A stretch of DNA of 64,000 nucleotides from Paenibacillus marchantiae (GTDB lineage Bacteria; Bacillota; Bacilli; Paenibacillales; Paenibacillaceae). Position 1 is the stretch's first letter. The number at the start of each line of letters is the position of its first letter. Shown here piece after piece: positions 52,001 through 61,007 of the stretch. The stretch spans positions 5,084,001-5,148,000 of the forward strand of contig NZ_CP118270.1 in the NCBI RefSeq assembly GCF_028771845.1. The letters are read 5' to 3'. The position numbers and the translations under genes were made by a program. Below the pieces are notes generated by a model. That model saw only the letters and a program-made list of their open reading frames with translations. It was not told the DNA's origin and made no database searches.

Positions 52001-52938
52001 AACAAGCATTGAGCAACGAGAGGATGCCTGAAATCGACGTCACCTGCCAGGTAATGCGCAGAATCTCTTTAATTGAAGGCCGCCGTCATTCGGTCTTGAA
52101 AAAAACAACGAGAAGCACAGTTGCAATGGGTGGTATGCTCGCCCTCATTTTGCTAATCTCAGTCAGCGCTTATGCCGCTTCGGAATACATCCAGCTCATT
52201 ACTCGTGACGGGGTCGTTAAGGTCCAACATGTTGCTTCGGATGAACCTGCTACTGGCACGGCAAACGTATATGATTATTCTGCTGCCCAGGTACAGGACT
52301 TTGCTAAGCCGGGGGAATTAATCGCTTTTTTTGTGAAAAGCGACAGAATTTCAGAAATTACAGAGCTTGGACTACGTTTTGAGTATAAAGAACAGCAAAT
52401 CACTTCGTACTCCGACTTCTTGAAGGAAATCAAACGTACAGGAGCTCCTAACCTGCCTCTAACCGCCATGGGCTATTCCTTCGAGTACGGAAAGATAAAC
52501 CCAAAGTTTCCAACAATTGATGTGCAAAAGAAAGACTCCTATTACCAGAAAGTATATAGTGATCTTAGAGTTCAAGCTGCCAAATCTTCTTCAGGGCAAA
52601 AGGTGTTCATGAAGACCGTACCATGGTCAGAGCCTTTAAGCATTAGCGGAATATATTCAAAAGGAAAGGCCCATATCGGAATTTCTGTCATCCTCATGAA
52701 TGGAGGAAATATGGTTGTAGAGCAGGAGAAAGAGAATTCAACGGACAAAATTTTAGTCGCCGGAACGGAAGTTGTCTATAACAATATGAAAAAAAATGCC
52801 GTAAGTTATCATTACCTAAACTGGTACAATGAAGAGCAAGATGCATATTACACACTTTCCAGCTTTGGGGACAAAGAATTAACCAAAGCACAATTTTTAC
52901 AATTGGCCGGAGAGTTACTAAGAAAAGGAACATCATAA
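51961..52938 (+). CDS. Membrane-anchored anti-sigma factor of the ECF pair
   Basis: A 325-residue protein. Residues 1-48 are the cytosolic sigma-binding part, one span lies near 52-72 (STVAMGGMLALILLISVSAY), and the remaining 250 residues are an extracellular sensor without a domain I recognise, with a DUF4367-like feel from its YHYLNWYNEEQDAYYTLSSF end. The start is a TTG at 51961 with AAGGAGG seven bases upstream. It overlaps the sigma gene. It would hold the sigma factor inactive until a surface signal arrives. A strong terminator follows. Confidence 0.87.
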   Translation: MERNRVAHEYQDLKQALSNERMPEIDVTCQVMRRISLIEGRRHSVLKKTTRSTVAMGGMLALILLISVSAYAASEYIQLITRDGVVKVQHVASDEPATGTANVYDYSAAQVQDFAKPGELIAFFVKSDRISEITELGLRFEYKEQQITSYSDFLKEIKRTGAPNLPLTAMGYSFEYGKINPKFPTIDVQKKDSYYQKVYSDLRVQAAKSSSGQKVFMKTVPWSEPLSISGIYSKGKAHIGISVILMNGGNMVVEQEKENSTDKILVAGTEVVYNNMKKNAVSYHYLNWYNEEQDAYYTLSSFGDKELTKAQFLQLAGELLRKGTS

Positions 52939-52940
52939 GA

Positions 52941-52986
52941 AAGCCGATAAACACACAGAAGCTGTTGTGTTTATCGGCTTTTTTAA
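52941..52986 (+). terminator. Strong terminator after the sigma/anti-sigma operon
   Basis: AAGCCGATAAACACA and TGTGTTTATCGGCTT form a perfect 15-base stem with a 10-base loop, followed by a T run. Confidence 0.9.
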
Positions 52987-53027
52987 CTACCCTTATATTA
53001 TGAATGAATAATTCCCAATCTTCGGAA

Positions 53028-53270
53028 TCAATATAAAATTAAAGACCTGATAAGAAAGAACGTACACAAAACACCCAGCAATAAAAACATCATTGCTGAC
53101 TGACGTTCATTCTTCCACAATCGAATTGTATTAGCAATATTTAAAATTACCAATGCAAGCATATTAATTCTAGTATTCATTTCAATAAAATTAATACACA
53201 ATAGAATAAATACCACTATCCCTACAAAAAGAAACCATATCGGTATATTCTTACTAAGCCGTTTAATCAT
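53028..53270 (-). CDS. Small membrane protein of unknown function
   Basis: An 80-residue protein with three predicted membrane spans (about 10-28, 34-50 and 60-79) separated by short charged turns (EMNTR, RLWKNERQS). AGGGG precedes the ATG at a normal distance. I know no family. The gene is alone on the minus strand in an AT-rich stretch, convergent with the anti-sigma gene. It is probably real because of its ribosome site and regular span pattern, but it is short. Confidence 0.6.
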   Translation of the reverse strand: MIKRLSKNIPIWFLFVGIVVFILLCINFIEMNTRINMLALVILNIANTIRLWKNERQSAMMFLLLGVLCTFFLIRSLILY

Positions 53271-53541
53271 TTCATTCCCCTTCTAAAATTAATATTCTAT
53301 CTCTAATAGGGTATTCTTCAACTTTATTGAAATACCTTTATAATTTCAATAAAGTAGGAATCGTAAACGTCCACGCTAGTCACGGAAATGCGGGCTTTAA
53401 TCCCCACTCGTAGCCGTTAACTCATACTCCTGCTCAATGTGGGAATAGCCGATTATTGCGGTGTTTCCAGTTCCAAGGTTGAATTTTTATACGAAACGTC
53501 GGATTCCGAGCCCATGCATCATGAGGTGCCTTTTCCACATA
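53271..53541. other. AT-rich spacer with a perfect 13-base inverted repeat
   Basis: Intergenic. ACTTTATTGAAAT (53321-53333) and ATTTCAATAAAGT (53343-53355) pair perfectly with a nine-base loop and could be an operator or weak terminator. I accept no gene here; a minus-strand open frame at 53434-53655 overlaps the operator cluster and is rejected. Confidence 0.45.
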
Positions 53542-53623
53542 TGACACTGTGTCATTTTTATTGTTGACTTGTGACACAAGTGTCATATATAATTCATTAA
53601 TCAGCAATTGTGACACGGTGTCA
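53542..53623 (+). promoter_or_regulatory. TetR-type promoter with three TGACAC/GTGTCA operators
   Basis: Three inverted repeats: TGACAC-T-GTGTCA (53542-53554), TGACAC-AA-GTGTCA (53572-53585) and TGACAC-G-GTGTCA (53611-53623). The middle one lies inside the 18-base spacer of a promoter with -35 TTGACT (53564-53569) and a perfect -10 TATAAT (53588-53593). This fits strong autorepression by the TetR protein encoded next. Confidence 0.85.
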
Positions 53624-53647
53624 CTTATTAGGATTGGAGGATCATAT

Positions 53648-54262
53648 TTGCCCAAAAAAACATTTTTTCACTTATCGAAAGATAAACAGGACACGTTAAT
53701 TCAATGTGCTAAAAGGGAATTTTCTCGAGTTCCATTACACGAAGCATCTATTGCCAATATCATCAAAGACGCGGGGATCTCTAGAGGAAGTTTTTATCAA
53801 TACTTTGAGGAAAAAGAGGATCTGTATTATTACCTGTTGAACCAGTCCTCACAAAAAAATAGTGACCGATTTATCGCAGCTTTAAAGGAGAACAACGGAG
53901 ATATATTCGAAGCTTTTATCGATTCATTTCAATTTATGATTCAGAATCACACCAATCAAGAACACAAAAACTTTTTTAGAAATGCCTTTTTAAATATGAA
54001 TTATAAAACGGAAAAAACATTTACGAAGAACATTTATGAAGAAAATCGGGATAGCCATCTTTTACCTATCATTGGGTTAATGAATACGGAAACTTTAAAT
54101 ATACAAGGGGACCGAGAATTGCAGCATATTTTAAAAATCATTATAGCTGTAACCTTTGATAACCTTATTCAAATATTCGTAAAAGATTTAACCTATGATG
54201 AAGCTTTAAAAAATTATGGTGAGCAGATGGAACTGCTGAAAAAAGGATTTAAAAAAATTTAA
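53648..54262 (+). CDS. TetR-family repressor
   Basis: A 204-residue regulator with a TTG start at 53648, preceded seven bases upstream by GGAGG; an upstream reading from 53549 would run through the operators and is wrong. The HTH is LIQCAKREFSRVPLHEASIA followed by NIIKDAGISRGSFYQYFEEK and EDLYYYL. The ligand-binding part is helical with no motif I recognise. It lies upstream of a DHA2 efflux gene on the same strand, 76 bases away, and the triple operator in front controls both. The likely inducer is a substrate of that pump. Confidence 0.93.
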   Translation: MPKKTFFHLSKDKQDTLIQCAKREFSRVPLHEASIANIIKDAGISRGSFYQYFEEKEDLYYYLLNQSSQKNSDRFIAALKENNGDIFEAFIDSFQFMIQNHTNQEHKNFFRNAFLNMNYKTEKTFTKNIYEENRDSHLLPIIGLMNTETLNIQGDRELQHILKIIIAVTFDNLIQIFVKDLTYDEALKNYGEQMELLKKGFKKI

Positions 54263-54338
54263 ATAAATAGATGTTTATACACAAATATTTAAACGACTAA
54301 GGGATTAAATGAAGTGTAAAAAAGGAGAAAAGACATAT

Positions 54339-55853
54339 ATGGATTCAGCTTTACAAGAAAAAAAACCACCCTATTTAATGATTGCGATTCTTTTTATTGG
54401 TGCATTTGTTTCATTTCTAAATAACTCGCTCTTAAATGTAGCGCTGCCATCCATCATGGTGGATTTGAACATTAAAGATTATTCCACGATCCAGTGGCTT
54501 TCTACTGGCTATATGCTGGTCAGTGGTATATTGATTCCGGCGTCAGCATTTTTATTAACACGTTTCTCCAATAGAAGTTTGTTTATTACTTCCATGACCA
54601 TCTTCACTTTAGGTACGGCCATAGCAGCCGTTGCACCAAACTTTGGCATATTGCTTACAGGAAGAATGGTTCAAGCAGCAGGCTCTTCAGTAATGGGACC
54701 ACTGTTAATGAATATTATGCTGGTAAGTTTCCCACGCGAAAAACGCGGAACAGCAATGGGTATTTTCGGATTAGTTATGATTACAGCCCCTGCAATCGGG
54801 CCAACATTATCAGGTTTCATTGTAGAATATTATGACTGGCGCTTGCTTTTCGAAATGATTTTACCGTTAGCCGTCATTAGTTTACTATTAGGGATTTGGA
54901 AATCCAAAAATATAATGCAGCAAAACAAAAATGCAACACTGGACTATTTCTCGATCATATTATCTTCCATTGGTTTTGGTGGTTTGTTATATGGGTTTAG
55001 TTCTGCAAGTTCAGATGGCTGGACAGATCAAGTTGTCTTAATCACTTTAATCGTCGGAGCTATTGCTCTGATCTCCTTCGTTGTCCGTCAATTGAAAATG
55101 GAGACGCCATTATTGGATTTACGGGTTTACAAGTATCCGATGTTTGCCCTTGGCTCTGTTATTGCGATTGTAAACGCAGTGGCGATGTTCTCCGGAATGA
55201 TTTTAACACCGGCATACGTACAAAACGTAAGAGGTATTACACCACTTGATTCAGGTTTAATGATGTTGCCTGGTGCGATAATCATGGGGATTATGTCACC
55301 TATTACAGGTAGACTATTTGATAAATACGGCCCACGTGTTCTTGGCGTAATCGGACTTACGATTACAGCGATCTCAACGTACATGTTGGCAAACCTACAA
55401 ATCGACTCGACTCACACTTATATTATCCTTGTGTACACTCTGCGTATGTTTGGTATGGCAATGGTGATGATGCCTATTATGACAAACGGCCTAAATCAAT
55501 TGCCAACACGCTTAAATCCACATGGTACAGCTGTCAACAATACAGCTCAGCAAGTGTCCGGTTCGATTGGTACGGCTATTCTGATTACGATTATGAACTC
55601 GGTGACAAAAACAAAAGCTGAAGATTTAATGACTGGTGTTGATCCAACAACTTTGACAGCAGCCAATAAAGCTTTATTAACCCAAGAAGCGTTACTAGCC
55701 GGAATTCAATATTCATTCTATATCGCACTTGGAATTAACATTGTTGCATTAATATTAGTTTTCTTCATTAAACGTGCGGAAGTAAGTGATGAACCTGTCG
55801 AGGCTTTAAAAAATCAGCAGGGTAACACTAAAACTAAAACCGCAGTAAATTAA
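54339..55853 (+). CDS. DHA2-family MFS multidrug efflux transporter (EmrB/LmrB-like)
   Basis: A 504-residue, 14-span drug:H+ antiporter. Span 1 has SFLNNSLLNVALPSIMVDLN. WLSTGYMLVSGILIPASAFL is in span 2, and the motif C equivalent APAIGPTLSGFIVEYYDWRL is near residue 150. The ATG at 54339 has AAAGGAG nine bases upstream; an earlier ATG at 54309 adds ten residues and has no Shine-Dalgarno. It follows the TetR gene and is expected to be derepressed by pump substrates. Members confer resistance to lincosamides or dyes; the substrate here is unknown. Confidence 0.94.
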   Translation: MDSALQEKKPPYLMIAILFIGAFVSFLNNSLLNVALPSIMVDLNIKDYSTIQWLSTGYMLVSGILIPASAFLLTRFSNRSLFITSMTIFTLGTAIAAVAPNFGILLTGRMVQAAGSSVMGPLLMNIMLVSFPREKRGTAMGIFGLVMITAPAIGPTLSGFIVEYYDWRLLFEMILPLAVISLLLGIWKSKNIMQQNKNATLDYFSIILSSIGFGGLLYGFSSASSDGWTDQVVLITLIVGAIALISFVVRQLKMETPLLDLRVYKYPMFALGSVIAIVNAVAMFSGMILTPAYVQNVRGITPLDSGLMMLPGAIIMGIMSPITGRLFDKYGPRVLGVIGLTITAISTYMLANLQIDSTHTYIILVYTLRMFGMAMVMMPIMTNGLNQLPTRLNPHGTAVNNTAQQVSGSIGTAILITIMNSVTKTKAEDLMTGVDPTTLTAANKALLTQEALLAGIQYSFYIALGINIVALILVFFIKRAEVSDEPVEALKNQQGNTKTKTAVN

Positions 55854-55908
55854 TTAAAAGCATTTGATCAAAAAAAATACAGACAATATCAAAGAAATAT
55901 AATAACTA

Positions 55909-55939
55909 GGGGCCTACTATCTTAAGGATAGCAGGCTCC
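55909..55939 (+). terminator. Terminator after the DHA2 efflux gene
   Basis: GGGCCTACTATC and GATAGCAGGCTCC pair imperfectly around CTTAAG, with TTTTCTTTTCT downstream. Confidence 0.75.
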
Positions 55940-56037
55940 ATTTTCTTTTCTCTAAACTTACATGTTATGTATGTTTTCAATCCAATAGACCGGGTATATA
56001 TTATCAATGATTTGTTCATTGGGGAGGTTAGATAAAT

Positions 56038-56229
56038 ATGTTTATGGAATTAACCATCAAACTAGTGATTAGCTTTTTTGGGCTACGGGCCATCACTTTT
56101 ATTACAGGTAGAAAAACCGAACGATCATTAGAAATATGATATAAAAACTTACTTTCCCCTCCTCTACCTAAAGAGCTTCATCAAGTCCATGCTTGTCCTA
56201 TTAGTATTATGGAGAACCACATCATTTAA
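56038..56229 (+). pseudogene. Relic of a DUF421 (YetF-like) membrane protein gene
   Basis: GGGGAGG eight bases upstream of an ATG starts a 33-residue reading, MFMELTIKLVISFFGLRAIT and then FITGRK, that matches the first span of DUF421/YetF proteins. It ends at TGA (56137). The same frame continues to a TAA at 56229 with about 29 codons (PPLPKELHQVHACPISIMEN), which may be an internal or late part of the same family. So a gene of normally about 200 codons appears to have lost most of its middle by deletion plus a stop codon. Assignment rests on the first span and is moderate. Confidence 0.5.
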
Positions 56230-56240
56230 CCACTAAACGA

Positions 56241-56280
56241 TAAGAAACCTTTAGCCGTTTAATAGGCTACAGGTTTCTTA
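56241..56280. terminator. Hairpin between the DUF421 relic and the EIIA gene
   Basis: TAAGAAACCT and AGGTTTCTTA flank an inner TAGCC/GGCTA stem; moderately T-rich on either side. Probably a terminator for the former gene or for the convergent EIIA gene. Confidence 0.6.
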
Positions 56281-56347
56281 AACTTAAAAAATGTTTGGAT
56301 TACTTCTTAAGAAAGTATAATTCCTTGTAGAGAGTTTTTCTTGGGTT

Positions 56348-56824
56348 TCAATACTTAACCTCAATCATCAAGTCTGCTCCCTTGCCTAAAACCTGTACCT
56401 CTTTCACTATTTCTTGGCCGTTTGGAACAATAACTGGACTCAATAGTTCATATCCAGCCTTCTTGATTAAAGGAATATCAAACTCAAGCAGCACTTGACC
56501 TTGTACGACACGATCTCCGGTTTGTACATGAGCAGTAAATCCTTCACCTTTTAAAGATACCGTGTTCATGCCGACATGAATTAGAATTTGAACACCAGAA
56601 TCGTGCTCAAGAATGAGTGCATGCTTGCTCTTCTCCATGATATGGGCAATCTTACCCGAAAATGGCGCTGTCACTTTTCCTTCGGAAGGTTCAACTGCAA
56701 ATCCGTCGCCCAACGCTCTGCTGGAAAAAGCTTCGTCTTCTACCTCATCCAAAGAACGAGTTGTACCTTGAATTGGGGAAAAAATCTCCATTGTATGTTC
56801 TTGTTTTCTTTTAAATCCAAACAT
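56348..56824 (-). CDS. PTS glucose-family EIIA protein
   Basis: A 158-residue cytosolic phosphotransfer protein. The glucose-type EIIA fold starts IFSPIQGTTRSLDEVEDEAF, with the invariant FSGKIAHIMEKSKHALILEH. The phosphorylated His is in VQILIHVGMNTVSLKG near residue 92. It passes phosphate from HPr to the EIIB domain of the EIIBC protein encoded two genes upstream, which lacks its own EIIA domain. It is the last gene of a three-gene operon (EIIBC, 6-phospho-beta-glucosidase, EIIA), with 50 bases between its start and the glucosidase stop. Confidence 0.95.
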   Translation of the reverse strand: MFGFKRKQEHTMEIFSPIQGTTRSLDEVEDEAFSSRALGDGFAVEPSEGKVTAPFSGKIAHIMEKSKHALILEHDSGVQILIHVGMNTVSLKGEGFTAHVQTGDRVVQGQVLLEFDIPLIKKAGYELLSPVIVPNGQEIVKEVQVLGKGADLMIEVKY

Positions 56825-56876
56825 GTTGTTTCCTCTTTTCCTTTGCAGAAGTCTGCCTCTAATCCCATTACTGTCT

Positions 56877-58340
56877 TCAATCTTCTAAATGCTCACCGTT
56901 ACTTTTGATACAATTTTGATACCAATAAAAAGAATCCTTTTTATACCGTTTATTCGTACCCTGTCCACGGTCATCCCGGTCAACGTAGATTACACCGTAA
57001 CGCTTCCTCATTTCGATCGTACCACAGGAAACAATATCAATAATCCCCCACATCGTGTAGCCGATTAATTCAACTCCATCAATAATAGCCTCTTTCATTT
57101 GTTTGAAATGTTCCTTGAGATAGTCAATTCGGTAAGAATCATGAATTTCGCCTTCATTCAATTCATCAAGGGCACCTATTCCATTTTCCGCAATGAAGAT
57201 GGGCAGTTGATAACGATCGTACATTTGGTTTAAAGAAACCCTCAGACCAATCGGGTCAATTTGCCAGCCCCAATCACTTGCTTTTAGATACGGATTTTTG
57301 TTTCCTGTCACTAGGTTCCCGCCGGTTCGATCCCAGTTTTTATCGGTTGTCGCTACCATGGACATATAGTAAGAAAAACTCAGGAAATCAACAGTGTATT
57401 CCCGCAAAATATTATCGTCATCCGCTTCTTTATGGATATTGATGTCGTTGTCATTAAAGTAACGTTCCATATAAGCGGGATACTTGCCTCGCGCCATAAT
57501 ATCCGTATAAAAATAGTTGGCATATTGTTCATCTAAAATAGACTGCATTACGTCTTCCGGCTTACAGGTCGCAGGATAAGTCGTGAAACGGGCAATCATG
57601 CCGCCTACCTTAGAGCCCGGGAGGATCTCGTGCGCCAGCTTAACGGTTAGGGCATTCGCTATGAATTGGTGATGTAGACATTGGTAAATTGCATTTTCAT
57701 AGTCTTCTTCCTGATCTTTTATCAAGTACACACCGTTATAGGGGTTAAACTTGCCGGCATTGATCTCATTGAATGGCAGCCAATAATCCACCCGATCTCC
57801 CAGTCTTTCGAACAGCACTCTGGCATATCGCAAGTAAAATTCGATGGTTTGCCGGTTTTTCCAGCCGCCGTATTTCGTAACCAAGTTAACCGGAATATTG
57901 TAATGCAGGATTGTGGCAAAGACTTTCATTCCTCTTTTGCGACATTCATCAAACAAATCAATGTAAAACTGTATCCCTGTCTCATTGGGCTCTGCATCAT
58001 CACCGTTAGGGAAGATCCGAGCCCAGTTAATGGATGTCCGGAAGATTTTTAATCCTAATTCTTCCATCAATCTTAAATCCTCTTTATAGTTGCTGTAAAA
58101 ATCAATTCCCCAGCGAAATGGGTAATGGGTCATATCTTTGTCCAATAATGCTTGCTTGAACCGCTCACCAGTCATGTTGATGTTACGATGATGGTCACGC
58201 TCCTCTTTGGTCCAGTTGCTGTCAAAATAACGCAAGTCTTGGGTATCCAAACCTTTTCCGCCCACGTCATAGGCACCGTCCGCTTGGGATGCTGAAATTG
58301 CCCCGCCCCATAAGAAATCTTCCGAAAACCCTGTTCTCAT
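56877..58340 (-). CDS. GH1 6-phospho-beta-glucosidase
   Basis: A 487-residue cytosolic glycosidase that splits phosphorylated beta-glucosides delivered by the PTS. The N-terminal signature FLWGGAISASQADGAY is at residue 10. The acid/base Glu is in WLPFNEINAGKF near residue 185, and the nucleophile Glu in PIFIAENGIGALDE near residue 380. The C-terminus has KRYGVIYVDRDDRGQGTNKR, with basic residues that fit a 6-phosphate-binding pocket. TTGGAGG eight bases before the ATG at 58340 decides the start; two ATG/TTG codons a few bases earlier are too close. It is encoded between EIIBC and EIIA. Confidence 0.94.
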   Translation of the reverse strand: MRTGFSEDFLWGGAISASQADGAYDVGGKGLDTQDLRYFDSNWTKEERDHHRNINMTGERFKQALLDKDMTHYPFRWGIDFYSNYKEDLRLMEELGLKIFRTSINWARIFPNGDDAEPNETGIQFYIDLFDECRKRGMKVFATILHYNIPVNLVTKYGGWKNRQTIEFYLRYARVLFERLGDRVDYWLPFNEINAGKFNPYNGVYLIKDQEEDYENAIYQCLHHQFIANALTVKLAHEILPGSKVGGMIARFTTYPATCKPEDVMQSILDEQYANYFYTDIMARGKYPAYMERYFNDNDINIHKEADDDNILREYTVDFLSFSYYMSMVATTDKNWDRTGGNLVTGNKNPYLKASDWGWQIDPIGLRVSLNQMYDRYQLPIFIAENGIGALDELNEGEIHDSYRIDYLKEHFKQMKEAIIDGVELIGYTMWGIIDIVSCGTIEMRKRYGVIYVDRDDRGQGTNKRYKKDSFYWYQNCIKSNGEHLED

Positions 58341-58484
58341 ATTCATATCCTCCAATCAATATTTACATTTTTCTATTTTTGAATGGGGTTTAACCAGAAC
58401 CCTCATCCTTATCATATAAAGACTTAAGGTGATCGAACAATGTCAAAAGATCAAATAAAAATAACAAAAAGTAAGATTGTAATT

Positions 58485-59864
58485 CTAATGTTTAGATTTT
58501 TTCAACAGTACGGTTGTTAGGAAGTAGGACAGTACAAAACTGATGACGGCGCCGATAATTGCATACACAAGATTCATCGCATGATTTGGATCTGCAAAAA
58601 TGGGCAGAGTCAGTAATCCAGTCGGTGCAAGCGCCAGTCTCTTAACTCCCATAAGGCCAACAAATAATCCACTAATTCCTCCGGCAACCAGTACGGCATA
58701 AAATGGTTTTTTCAGTTTGAGATTCACCCCGTAAATGGCAGGCTCTGTTACGCCGAGGAGAGCGGTAAAAGCTGCGGAATTAGCCAATACTTTAAAATCC
58801 GGATCATTCTTGACGTGTCTGGCCACCGCAAATGCAGCTGCGCCTTGTGCAACGTTAGCTACCAGAAATCCGGCGCCAATCATATCGAACCCATAGGTTG
58901 TAATGGATTGAATGACAATGGGTATGGTAACAGCGTAATGCATACCCAGCATGATAAATACCGGCCCGAAAATACCAAAAATGAAAGGTAAAATCCACAC
59001 GAGATGGTTATTCAAAAAATTGATTCCCACTGCAACATATGTTCCAACGATGTTACCTAGTGGAGCTATAAAAATTAGGGCAACCGGTGCCATTACAAGT
59101 AATGTGATTAACGGCTTCATAAAGAAACGAACTGATTTTGGGGTTACCCGATCCGCAAACCGTTCAACATAAGAAGCAGCCCAAATCACCAAAATAATCG
59201 GGATAACGGATGAACCATAGCTTACCAAGGATACGGGTATCCCCAAAAAGTAAACAGGGTCTTTGGCTTCTACCATAGCCACAAAACTCGGGTGTAATAG
59301 AACGCCGCCTAAGGACACAGCCATCATTGGATTCATCTTAAATTTGTTTGCTGCCGAGAATGCCAGCATAACCGGCAGGAAATAAAAAGCCGCATCTGTA
59401 ACAAAGTTAAGAATGGCATAGGTTTGTGTTTCTTTGGACATAAGATGAGTCATCGTTAAAATGATGAGAAGCGTTTTGAGCATTGCAGCCCCAGTGATAG
59501 CAGGCAGTATGGGCGTGAAAATCCCAGAAATCGTACCCAACAAACGCGAAATGACAGACTCTTTTCTTGCAGAGACGTTTGAATCTTCGGTTTTGATCTC
59601 TTCCTGGTCAGAAGTGTTATCGCTTAACAATGGAACGATCTCATTGTATATTCGCGCCACCTCTTGTCCTACGATAACCTGGAACTGTCCACCACTGTTA
59701 ACCACACCAAGGACACCAGGAATCGCCTTCATCTTCTCTTGATCTGCCTTAGCTGAATCTTGAAGTGTAAAACGTAATCTTGTAGCGCAATGCGTTAACT
59801 GGTTGACATTCTCTCTGCCCCCGATTTCTTTTATGATGTTACTTCCTGTACGCTTGTAGTCCAT
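58485..59864 (-). CDS. PTS beta-glucoside EIIBC permease
   Basis: A 459-residue membrane protein. The N-terminal EIIB domain (about 1-85) has the phosphorylated Cys in LTHCATRLRFTL near residue 25. The EIIC domain (about 105-455) has ten or so spans and typical stretches (SVIPIILVIWAASYVERFAD, HYAVTIPIVIQSI, GVTEPAIYGVNLKLKKPF). Unlike BglF/BglP it lacks a fused EIIA, which is encoded separately in the same operon. It would import and phosphorylate an aryl- or disaccharide beta-glucoside. The gene diverges from the AraC activator with a cre-like site between them. Confidence 0.95.
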   Translation of the reverse strand: MDYKRTGSNIIKEIGGRENVNQLTHCATRLRFTLQDSAKADQEKMKAIPGVLGVVNSGGQFQVIVGQEVARIYNEIVPLLSDNTSDQEEIKTEDSNVSARKESVISRLLGTISGIFTPILPAITGAAMLKTLLIILTMTHLMSKETQTYAILNFVTDAAFYFLPVMLAFSAANKFKMNPMMAVSLGGVLLHPSFVAMVEAKDPVYFLGIPVSLVSYGSSVIPIILVIWAASYVERFADRVTPKSVRFFMKPLITLLVMAPVALIFIAPLGNIVGTYVAVGINFLNNHLVWILPFIFGIFGPVFIMLGMHYAVTIPIVIQSITTYGFDMIGAGFLVANVAQGAAAFAVARHVKNDPDFKVLANSAAFTALLGVTEPAIYGVNLKLKKPFYAVLVAGGISGLFVGLMGVKRLALAPTGLLTLPIFADPNHAMNLVYAIIGAVISFVLSYFLTTVLLKKSKH

Positions 59865-59953
59865 ATCTTCTTCCCCCTATTCCCTGACTTAATATCACTT
59901 TTCAATTTGCGGAAAATGTATGACCAGTGATACACTTAAATTGTAAAAGGCTT

Positions 59954-59967
59954 TGGAAGCGGTAACA
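59954..59967 (+). promoter_or_regulatory. CcpA cre site between the PTS operon and its AraC regulator
   Basis: TGGAAGCGGTAACA matches TGWAANCGNTNWCA at 13 of 14 positions, with the central CG intact. It lies about 90 bases before the EIIBC start and 48 before the AraC start, suitable to repress both on preferred sugars. Confidence 0.7.
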
Positions 59968-60014
59968 ATATCATAAAGAAAGCTATACTATATCAAAAGG
60001 TAAGGTTGAGTGAT

Positions 60015-61007
60015 ATGGACTATAACCAATTGGATTTTTTTCTAAAATCATACACCGATAGTGAAAAAAAGTATTTGGCTAATCCGGATGCGGTAAGCCC
60101 GATCTACCAAGATATGATTCAGGTAGATGTCCGGGGGCATATGGTCTATCGCTTTAAACCTCTAAATGTCATTGAAACCGGAATCGCCATTAGTAAGGAC
60201 TCTCGCTTTACTAGCGTTCCTCTTTACGTTCATACCAATGTCAATATGAACTATATATACTCAGGAGAATGCACGTATGTGGTGGATGATAAAACCATAA
60301 CGTTAAAGGAGGGTGATGTTTGTGTTTTTGATAAAGACGTTATTCGTATGAAGAACAAGATCGGGGAAAACGATCTTGTCATCAATATCAGTATGAGTGA
60401 CCAATTTTTATCAAGTAATTTCCTCAGCCGATTAGCTAAACAAAGCATTGTATCCAACCTAATCCTTTCAGCCATATCCAACAGTCAAAATCATGATAAC
60501 TTTCTGATCTTCCGTACTAAAGGTAACCATAAAATTAAACGTTTGTTTGCCGATTTGCTTTGTGAGTATTATGACTTGCGTATGTACTCAAGTGAGATTA
60601 TCAATTCGTATCTGGTGATTATTTTTACAGAGCTACTGCGTATATATCAGGATGATTCCGAAAATCAGAAAATTCAGTTATCCAACGATTCTTCAGGCAA
60701 TATAGTGGATATCCTGCGTTATATTGAAAAGGAATATTTGAACTGCACCTTAACGTCATTATCCAAACAGTTTGGTTATCATCCGAAATACCTTTCTTAT
60801 CTTATCAAGGAAAAATCGGGAAAGAATTTCAAAGAACTTCAGGTTTCTTTGAAATTGAAGTTAGCTTGTTATTACTTGGCTAATACTTCATTATCGATTC
60901 AAGAAATTGCAGAGAAGGTTCAAATCAGCAACCTGAATTCGTTTTATCAAAAATTCGGAGTGACTTACAATATGACGCCAAAAGCTTATCGCCAGGCTCA
61001 TAGTTAA
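60015..61007 (+). CDS. AraC-family regulator of the beta-glucoside PTS operon
   Basis: A 330-residue regulator. An N-terminal cupin-like domain (about 45-140; YIYSGECTYVVDDKTITLKE and GDVCVFDKDVIRMKNK) is followed by a helical linker and the C-terminal AraC domain (about 235-330; SLSKQFGYHPKYLSYLIKEK and NSFYQKFGVTYNMTPKAYRQ). The ATG at 60015 has AGGTAAGG at a suitable distance; a TTG nine bases earlier is less likely. It diverges from the PTS operon and most likely activates it on the presence of the beta-glucoside. Confidence 0.92.
   Translation: MDYNQLDFFLKSYTDSEKKYLANPDAVSPIYQDMIQVDVRGHMVYRFKPLNVIETGIAISKDSRFTSVPLYVHTNVNMNYIYSGECTYVVDDKTITLKEGDVCVFDKDVIRMKNKIGENDLVINISMSDQFLSSNFLSRLAKQSIVSNLILSAISNSQNHDNFLIFRTKGNHKIKRLFADLLCEYYDLRMYSSEIINSYLVIIFTELLRIYQDDSENQKIQLSNDSSGNIVDILRYIEKEYLNCTLTSLSKQFGYHPKYLSYLIKEKSGKNFKELQVSLKLKLACYYLANTSLSIQEIAEKVQISNLNSFYQKFGVTYNMTPKAYRQAHS

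Noticed and set aside
53434..53655. 73-codon minus-strand open frame over the TetR operators
   Set aside because: It spans the palindromic operators and the perfect TetR promoter, and shows no ribosome site.
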